A DNA stretch of 45,702 nucleotides, taken from contig MU130075.1 of assembly GCA_015039465.1 (NCBI GenBank), positions 1-45,702 on the forward strand. Direction: 5' to 3'. The DNA comes from Phlegmacium glaucopus (lineage: Eukaryota; Basidiomycota; Agaricomycetes; Agaricales; Cortinariaceae). Both the position numbers and the translations under genes were made by a program. The notes under the pieces are model-generated. The model worked only from the letters and a program-made list of their open reading frames with translations, made no database searches and had not been told where the DNA came from. Positions 34,923 to 42,764 of the stretch are shown piece by piece (within the stretch, counting starts at the first letter, position 1; each line of letters opens with the position of its first letter).

Positions 34923-36526
34923 TAATTCATCAGAGCGCCTCCACCTCAACAAGAGTCCCCAGTCCCCAGCCCCGGTCCTCGTCCTCTTTTTGTGCCCCAA
35001 CCCAAGAGTCGCAAGTTCCTTGATCGTCTTATATCCTGGATGACCTCATGACCTCCGAAAGTCTTCTAGACAACACTACTAGTAGTATTGACAATGGTGA
35101 AAGGCTGTACTGATCGCACACTGACATCCTAACTTACGATGGAAGGAAGTATATTATGACGCGGTCTCTCATAGTCATTTATTATCTACCTACACCCGAA
35201 TGATTATTCGCCTAAATCCAAGGTATTCCATTTCTTTTTATCTCAAAACGTCGTCCTATCAGAGAAACGTGGACTCTGCCTGCGAGCATGATATCTACCG
35301 ATAGATAAATTAATTGCGAAATTCAAATACAGTAAGATTTGATGAAGGTTATGGGTTCAATGCAGTTGGTTATCGGATATATTGAGGTGAGAAAATGCCA
35401 TAAGACCGTTTATTAGAGCGAGACTAGACCGGTGACCGTCTGTATATGAAGGAGAAATCCTATATCGAAGTTTTCAATAATACAGGATGGCAAGTAGGTG
35501 AGTCACGTGACTGACCATTCCATTCGATCTCAGAGGTTGAACGTTGAACGTTGAAGTAACAACAGGGCCGGAGTCCTCCGTCTAATTTTCATGAAGGGTG
35601 AGTATAGTTATGTTCAGCCTGCCGCCGCTAATTTCAAAGATTACCTCCAGCTATGGTCCTACGGATAGGTGAATAGTTGATGGAGGGAATGTGTTCCATG
35701 GTCAGAGGTAGAAGAGTACGTTTATTGGAAATTTGGACGAAACTGGCTTTAGAGAGCATTTCTTGCACACACTCAAAGGGAGAGACAATGGCGAAAAAGA
35801 TCATCGACAAAAGGATCTTCAATGAACTCAAGGCACCGGCCCTGCAACAAAGAGCGGATGAAAAAATAAATTACAAGCAGATGTTCATGACTCCTATCAT
35901 CAGCAGAATAGAGGGAGGAACATGATAAATGTAGATCGCTGAATTTGGCAACAACAACTTCCTACAATTGCGGATCAACATCCAGTTCGAGCTGATCAAC
36001 ACTGGATTGAATGCCGATGTGTAATTGTAAGCATTGAAATTTGAAACCCCATTTTCATTGACACAACTTCGTTATGATGTAGAAAATTTGGTAGGAGATT
36101 CATTGGTCCATCTTGAAGCCGGTGATCATCAGGCCGTATTCAAGGCTGTGAGCATTCATCTCTTTTCCTAGGACAGCATCTTAATGCGTATCAGGACGAG
36201 CAAAATACCCAGTACATCGGAAAGCCAAACGACATCACTCAGCTCGTTATTATATTTCGCGTCCAAAAAATCTCATTTTGTGCCAGGTAAATCGTAAATC
36301 TTTCTCTTTAGGACAATAGAAAATTAAACTTCTTACCTGCTATTTATAAATAACGAGAGTTTACTAGTTCTCTCATGTCACTGTCATCTGAAAGGGACTA
36401 AACAACACCCGTGGCATCACCCCTTCATCGATTCATCAAGGAAGCACGTGAGCCAACACCAGCCTGTTTCCTCACCCCTCACATAGTACCTTTATAGTAT
36501 ACTCACCAATCGATCGCCAGGTATCA
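34923..36526. other. 3' flank of copy 7, unique spacer and 5' flank of copy 8
   Basis: 34923-35400 is the conserved 3' flank. About 35400-35890 is spacer with only weak open frames (for example 35677-35925, no support). About 35900-36420 is the 5' flank block shared, inverted, with 9520-10060 and in part with 38690-39004. The last 100 bp before 36527 hold the CT-rich cctgtttcctcacccctcac block found before family starts. Confidence 0.5.
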
Positions 36527-38249
36527 ATGGAAAGACGACCACCGTTACCCAAGGTTCTCGTCACTCTCGGTACAATATGTATCGTGGATGTCACAGGTAT
36601 TAGTGATCCTAGAATACTCTGCCAGGCTTTGGTTGCAACAGTATGTCTCTACACGTACTTGCACAATCTGAAGCAATGTTTTTTAAAGTTACTTGAAGCT
36701 CTGGGAACACGAGTATCATTGCGGGGAATGGGAAATCGCTTTTTACTCCGACCCAGTCCCAGGCCCCAGCGTACGCGTCAGTTATGAAGACTTGTTCACT
36801 TCTTGTCAAAGTTGTGCAGGTTCGCTGAAACTATTTCCACGTCATGGGTAGGTCGCCATTCTGCTCTTCCTTTACAATTCATTAATCCTACTATCAGGCT
36901 ACCACAAAATCTACACCCCCAGTCCAACTATAGCAGATCACCACCTTGGTATCGAGCGCCAGACGTTGTAGCAAGTGTTTTTTCTTATTACGAAAAGAAG
37001 TTGATATGTACGGTGCACCTCGCTGGTGCGCAAAGAACTGGGACGATTTTGGATAGGATCGCGAAAGAGGTTGGTGTCAAAATGCTAGAGCGTTTCTGAT
37101 AATAAATAATCTGATGTGTACATAGCTCCAACACCACCACTATTATCTTCCAAATGGCGGAACCTGGGCCACTAGTGAACATCAGCCCAACTGCTGCTCA
37201 CGTTACGGGCCCGCTGCGGCATTTTACGGTCATTTTCGAGAAGATATTGGATCTGATGGTTCTCTGAAACTATTTGTGAATGCTTAGTATGTTTTCAAAC
37301 CATTCTGTTCTCCAAATATCTCTCCCTTACATTTCTACTTCCAGTCAAGCAAGGGCAGCTAACCGAATTATCAAGAAACAACCCGATATTAACGATATGA
37401 ACATCGCTGGGTATGTCTTGTAGACTGCCTGCATCAATATCGGTAGTCAAGACCTTTTCCTTTTAGACAAGTGCTACCTCGCATCGTTGTCACGATTATT
37501 GCGCGTCGAAAACGGGTATGCACTGTAGTTCTTACTGGTATTGATGATCCACCGATCATTCGCCGGCGAATCATTGAAGCAGTACGTTGTGGACCTATTT
37601 CAGTCCTAAAACGGATATTTGAAAAGCCTGTCAACAGCTTCGGTTTTATGAATATCTCTTCCGACCAGATGTGGTTATCACCCAAACCGACTGTTCTGCG
37701 GAAATGACGTATGAACCTCTTACAGACAATGGGTTATTCTCTCTCTGTCAAGAACAGGGTGATAAACATGGTTCTCTTAAACTGTTTATAGAGGCGTCGT
37801 GAGTCCTATTATTAGTATTTCTTTTGAGAATTCAAATGTGATATTCAACTTTTCAGTACCTTGGTCAAGGCCAATGAATACGTGCCCCCTAGGTACAATC
37901 CATTGCCCAAGGTTATTATAAGTGTTCTCGATTGGGATAACCAACAACCATACTTCGATATGGATATTACAGGATTGCAACTCTCCGAGCTTTATTGGGC
38001 CCTGCGTAGAGAGGCAAGTGATTTTCACTTCCTGTCATGGTCGTACATTTCCACAACAAATTACAGATTGAGGCACATACAGACATGAAACTTGTCAAGA
38101 TCTATGGGCCGCAACCGGACACTTGGTTTTCATTGGAATCTCATCGTCTGTTTGATCTAATTCAAGAAAAAGGTGTCTCGACAGGTTCCTTGAAGCTATT
38201 CATCATTCTAAAGTCAGTCGAATCTATTCATATTCGAGAGAAGCTCTAA
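36527..38249 (+). CDS. Four-module beta-grasp-like repeat protein, copy 8 (intact, reference structure)
   Basis: I traced the splicing base by base. Exons are 36527-36640, 36699-36847, 36898-37069, 37126-37286, 37345-37410, 37467-37581, 37638-37798, 37857-38013 and 38067-38249. They total 1278 nt, or 425 residues plus stop. Introns 1, 3, 6 and 8 are phase 0 and lie inside modules A-D. Introns 2, 4, 5 and 7 are phase 2 and lie between modules. Module spans are about 9-87, 107-198, 223-312 and 325-418; residues 199-220 are a linker (QARAANRIIKKQPDINDMN). The exact donor of intron 3 (GTTGGT or GTGTCA) is uncertain. Intron 8, 38014-38066, is GC-AG. By exon 2 (SDPVPGPS) it groups with copies 1 and 2 on the other side of the array. 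Function unknown. Confidence 0.78.
38014..38066 (+). other. Conserved GC-AG intron (intron 8) of the four-module family, copy 8
   Basis: The intron starts GCAAGT after a GAG codon and ends ACAG. It has 53 nt. The equivalent introns in the intact copies lie at 7611-7663, 13635-13685 (51 nt), 22111-22163, 31206-31258 and 34681-34733, all with GCAAGT and CAG ends. Splicing it joins GAG to the ATT/GTC GAG/AAG GCA frame that encodes the second half of module D. Confidence 0.8.
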
Positions 38250-38329
38250 TACTACAGGCTTATTCGTAAGAGAACATCCACATCCGAGTCAGGAAGACAC
38301 TCCAGTCTCGAGTCTCGAAAGACTTTCCA

Positions 38330-38440
38330 GTTCCATCCCCCAAACAGGAGCTTATCCGGGTTATCCTGGTTATTCTGGTCATCCCGGTTATCCTGGTCAT
38401 ACTCATTACCCTGGTTATCCTGGTTATCCTGGTCACCATG
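38330..38440. repeat. Minisatellite of GGTTATCCT / GGTCATCCC type
   Basis: Some ten 9-10 base units with the pattern tggttatcc or tggtcatcc stand in a row just behind copy 8. In the minus frame they would encode Asp/Asn/Gln-rich repeats, but no supported gene covers them. Confidence 0.8.
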
Positions 38441-38689
38441 TGCCTTCACCCAAGACCAATCGTCCCACATCTTGGCGCCGATGGCTTTCGAAAATCTTTT
38501 AGACATACTAGTAACGACGATTTTGAAAAGCTGTTCTGATCGTGCACTGATCATGACACCCTAACTTGTGGTGGAAGGAAATATTGTAACGATGCGTCAT
38601 GATCATTTTCCAAGACTCCATGTGATTGACCTATCATCAGCGGATCGGTAGTTTACGTAAGTCTGCCTACGGGGGATAGAGGGAGGAAC

Positions 38690-39004
38690 GAGATAAATGT
38701 AGATCAATCCGCTAAATTTTCAATTTGGCAACAACTTCCTACCTATACTCACATATATGTAGCACCTAATTATGATGATGAAACCGTTCTCTGACCACCA
38801 GGCCGTATTCAAGGCTGTGAGCCAACTGTGAGCGTTCCTTTATTTTCCTAGGATAGCTAGCGTCTTCAGGTTACTGCATTTCAGGAATCAGGACGATGTC
38901 TATCAATAACGGGACAGGGGCTAAATTTAAATCAACAGCACACGTGCATCGCCTTAGTTGAGCTAACACCAGCTAACACCACCCTGTTTCCTCACCCCTC
39001 ACAC
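38690..39004. other. Orphan 5' flank block of the four-module family
   Basis: The stretch repeats elements of 35900-36490: ataaatgtagatc, tttggcaacaacttccta, accaggccgtattcaaggctgtgag, ttttcctagga, and cctgtttcctcacccctcaca. It then breaks at about 39004, exactly where the start of the next gene copy would be expected about 30-60 bp later. The sequence after the break belongs to the Plavaka element. Confidence 0.65.
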
Positions 39005-39190
39005 TACATCAGCAAACTCCGGAAAATGCCATAGATTATGTAGCAAATCTGTAGCACCACAGATGTTTGTAGTAAATCTGCAGTTCTGTAGAATGACATA
39101 GTATTTCCATAGGTCCCTGTAGTGTCCCTGTAGATGCTATGTAGAACAATCTAGAAATGTTGTAGGATACCAGTAGTTAGACAAGATAAC
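39004..39190. mobile_element. Candidate CACTA-type end with TGTAG subterminal repeats
   Basis: The homology to the family 5' flank stops at CACTACATCAGC (about 39003-39014). From 39036 to 39170 the word TGTAG occurs about eight times in the plus orientation, as expected for subterminal repeats of CACTA elements. It lies on the 3' side of the Plavaka transposase gene. I found no matching inverted end to the right of the gene within the window, so the border is tentative. Confidence 0.45.
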
Positions 39191-39335
39191 TGAGTAATTA
39201 TCAAGCAATAAACCATAAGGTCCATAGCAATTGATTCTAGTATTGATTGTGATGAACATTAGACAAATTCGAATACCAATTGAACACTGTACTACGTCCA
39301 ATAACATAACTGAGTACTACTATTGACAGACTTGG

Positions 39336-42300
39336 TTATTTTAGTGCGTAAAAGAGCTCCTTCTCAAAGTATTTATTCAACCGAAATTCCAAGCTATACT
39401 CGAGGGCAGTTTCCTTCGCAAGATGTTTCTCAGCAAACTCTCCGAATCGTGGTACCAGATCGATGAGAGTTCTGATACGCCCAAAAGGTATGACACCTCC
39501 AAAAATAGATCCATCACTGCGCCGCGCACGTTTCAAGTGATACATCCCTGTGGATGGTTCCACATAGAGGCCTTTCTGACTTGGACGCTGAGGATTTGAC
39601 TGAGGAATAAAATCAAAGTGTTGAACATAGGCGAGGAGCATGTCGGTGCAAGGATGGGAAGGACTCCTTTTATGGGGAACAGCACGAAAAATCAGGCGTA
39701 ACTGTACAACATGATGTCCTGGTACGGAATTAAAACAAGTTTTTGATCGGTGGAATAAGTGACATTACCTTCGAGCCCACTAGATGGCCAGACCTGAGAT
39801 GGATCGGTGTTAACAAGTACAATGTCTGAGTGACCAAAAGTCCAGGATCCTTGGGAAGGAGCTGCATTTACGGTTTGAGGTGGGAGAATATCGTATGGAG
39901 GGTGGTACGCATGATTTTGTAACTGAAGTTTTGTCCAAATCTGAAGGTAATCGAAGGGTAGTTCAGCGTTTGCATCAGCTATTCGACGGCCTCCAATGAG
40001 GGGAAGATCACCACCACCACCATGCTGAAGGAAGTCAGCGAACGCGCCTCGCAAATCAGGTAGATTGAATCTGTTCATTGCGTCATCGACGGTCAATTTC
40101 ATGGTTGGGTCTCTAGAGAGATGCAAGGCGGTACGACCCCTGATGATTGTTCTGTGTGGCAGTGGTGAGCGAGGGTACGTATTCAGTTCAAGAGCATTGG
40201 CTAGCTCGAAATAATTTGCATGGTGTCGGACTGCTCCTGATAAGCGTGTGACTGGTTGAATATGGGTAAAAAGATCAGAGGTCGAATTAATGGTGGATAG
40301 GGACTCGTTGTTGGGTTCTTCAGGATCCTCGAAGAGACCGCTATATTCAACATTACCGTTGTCGTCGTCAGCATCACTTGAGCAAAAAAGAGAATGAAAA
40401 TCAATTTTGGCTTCACAAATAGCAGTCGCAAGGTCGAACTGCCGACATTTTTCATCGCGATCAAGGTAGCGGCATATTTGAGGTTCGTATCCTTGATTAT
40501 TACCGGCGCGGGATGGAACCTTGATTTCGGTGATATTGCAACGCTCGGTATGGTCAGCAGACCACTGTATGGGTGCCCCGTTGTCGCACACACTGGAAGT
40601 GACACTTTGCATAAATTCGAGCTTTGGAATATACCAGTTATCGATAACCACCCGGCCTTTCCCTAATCGTCCACCAGCTGCAATGATCGTGTCTTTGTGG
40701 TCGTGAAATTCTCGAAGTACATGATCTATTTCTGTGCACAGATTGTCTGAAACTTCAGGTGATTGGGCGAGATACCGAAAATCAGCTAAAGCACGGATGG
40801 CAATGAGAAAGTCCTTTGGAACACTATCAGCAATGACTGCAACAATGTAGCGTTGAATATCACGATGTTCTCGTCCAGTGACCTGTTTCAATTTTGAGAT
40901 GCCTTCTGGGAATTGTCGAAAACCAGTGTGGGGATGAAGGATGGAGAAGCGGAAGTCAATTTCGGCATCACCGACGACACGAATGCACCATTGCGCGTCA
41001 TGATCCCAAAACATCTTGTGCCAGTGGTGAAGTGGCTCTGGGGTGAAGAATTTAGAAGGGTCCGAGAGAGGCCAATCACGCCAAAACGGGCGGTGTACAC
41101 CATTGAGACGATGAGCCTTGGCCTGTCGAAGATACGTGTCAAGATCCCAAGGATCAACCTCTTCCTCAATAGCAGTGAGTTGTCGAAGAGTTTTGAATGC
41201 TGTGCGTGGTGGATGCCTAAATGGGTCGCCAAATTCTTTATATGTTGCCATAGTCAAATGTGAGGTTTTTCCGGCAACTGCAGCTAGCGCCACTGCTTCT
41301 TGTGTATCAACAATATATGCCGCAAGGGGGGTAAAGGTGTAACGAAGAGAGCCAAGTGGGTCCGACATCATAATTCCCACCTCCGCAGCCTTCTTGAGTG
41401 GTCACAGGATAAAGTCCAAACATTCATGAATTAATCGATTTTCGAGGACGCCGCGCATTGTTCGGTTTTTGTGAGTGAACTTGGGAATAGGTAGAAGAGC
41501 AAGTAGATGAAATGCGTGGTTTGTTGCTTTTGTACGAAAATCCATGAGAAGATTTGCAAGACTAATTAGAAGCGGATGTGCAACGCGTCCCCCTGTCATC
41601 GAGGAGAGATTGGTCTTATCAGATGATAGTATAATCCCAAGGAGAGTCGCTCCATCAGGAAGCTGACGCTATAATATTTAGTTATAGTCAAAAAATGGAC
41701 ATTTAATTGGACAGAGAAACCGACCTGCATTGACCATGCGACATCACCACTAAGCCACTCAGTGTATATGCGCATGGCTTTCGCAGCTGATTCATATAGG
41801 CGAAAAGGGGAGAATTTGATGAAATCTTTGACAAGGGGGTGATATAGAATAGATTGAATACACTCCAAAGGATCGCGATAGTACAGATACAGCGGTTTCT
41901 TTGTCGGGTACAGTGTCTCCCAAGGTTTGCACTGCCACTCTGGGCCCTTTGGAAGCATTTCGGCCAATCCTCGAAGCCTTTTTCCAGTGCGAAATGATAG
42001 ATTGAGGCCTTTTATCTTTGGAAAACACCAGTCAATTAGGTTCTAAGTCACAGGACTTGGAGTGTGCTTACCAGCGTTAAAGACAAGAACTTATCCAAAG
42101 CAGCCATACTCAGATCCGAACGGAGTAAGAATGCCGCCAACTCCCATTCTTCTCGGGATGCAAATGGATAGTACAAGTTCTCTGCGCGTTCCTCTGTAAA
42201 TGTGTCACGGTCAAATTGCTGCATGAAAGTTATCCCTGTTCCGTATCCTTTAGCGGCTCCATCATATTCCTGAACAAAACGTCCTACTTCATCATCCGCC

Positions 42301-42557
42301 ATATCGCATTCCATGAAAGCATCATCTTCTGGTGCTGGTGCTGGCTCAGTTGATGCATATGAGTCGTCTTCACTATTGTTGTCCTCCAGATTGGTATGCC
42401 GCCCATGTTGATTCTGTCGTATTTTATGTTTCTCGAGTTCATCAGCGAGATTCACAACTTCTTGAAAATGACCAAAGCAGGATCCTAGAGGTTGATTCAT
42501 ATGACTTAAGAGAATTTTCCTGTCTTTGAAATTGCGGTGACATTGTGGGCAACGCAT
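39336..42557 (-). CDS. Plavaka-type (CACTA superfamily) transposase, apparently intact
   Basis: Start ATG at 42557 opens with a C2H2-like finger (MRCPQCHRNFKDRK, with HMNQPLGSC) typical of Plavaka proteins, followed by an acidic region. Introns follow at about 42072-42014 and 41725-41670, and a third of about 50 nt near 39720-39770. The last joins LEG to HHVVQLRLIFRAVP. The core reads WRDWPLSDPSKFFTPEPLHH, then HKMFWDHDAQWCI, GISKLKQVTGREHRDIQRY, FRYLAQSP, GNNQGYEPQICRYLDRDEK and the C-terminal GMYHLKRARRSDGS with NKYFEKELFYALK. All these blocks are well known in agaricomycete Plavaka transposases, and the order and length (about 1,000 residues) are as expected. No stop or frameshift was found. 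It moves DNA by cut and paste. An upstream in-frame ATG at 42755 would add an eIF4G-derived leader; the finger start is preferred. Confidence 0.85.
41670..41725 (-). other. Intron 2 of the Plavaka transposase gene
   Basis: On minus it begins GTCGGT after the codon for the last residue of GDVAWSMQ and ends TATTATAG before RQLPDGATLLGIILSSDK. Removing it restores the conserved order of blocks. Confidence 0.7.
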
Positions 42558-42606
42558 TGGTGGGAATGGATTGTGGAGGAAGCATGTGACGATCCGTGAC
42601 TGAAAA

Positions 42607-42697
42607 AATAGAAATTCACGATCATATCTGAATTTTCTGTTTGCATTTTGGTTTAGGTAGCAACTGCCCAACCATCGGGGCCAGCTTGTTAAAAAGA
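42607..42697 (-). pseudogene. Small intron-less eIF4G-derived patch next to the transposase start
   Basis: On minus, 42697-42661 repeats the eIF4G stretch that encodes QQTGPDGWAVA (also at about 43436-43402). At 42660 it is joined directly to a stretch reading LNQNANRKFRYDREFL (42660-42607). In the larger copy this second stretch is split by an intron at about 44463-44503 between KFR and YDHEFL; here the intron is absent with a precise join. The two pieces are far apart in the normal protein, so this is a rearranged, probably cDNA-derived fragment. It continues in frame into the transposase start region. Confidence 0.65.
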
Positions 42698-42764
42698 CAT
42701 GTGTGAGCAGAGTGGAAAACCAATGATACAATAAAGATGCGGTTGAAAAAAGCAATCTAAGTTA

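Noticed and set aside
35677..35925. 82-codon plus-strand open frame between copies 7 and 8
   Set aside because: No similarity to anything in the window, no intron structure, and no codon bias that I can see.
7422..38249. Reading the array as a CRISPR-like or bacterial tandem system
   Set aside because: Repeats are kilobase-sized, spliceosomal introns are present throughout, and no short direct repeat/spacer pattern exists.
38252..38554. 100-codon minus-strand frame rich in Asp, Asn and Gln
   Set aside because: It is made by the 9-10 base minisatellite and has no supporting structure.
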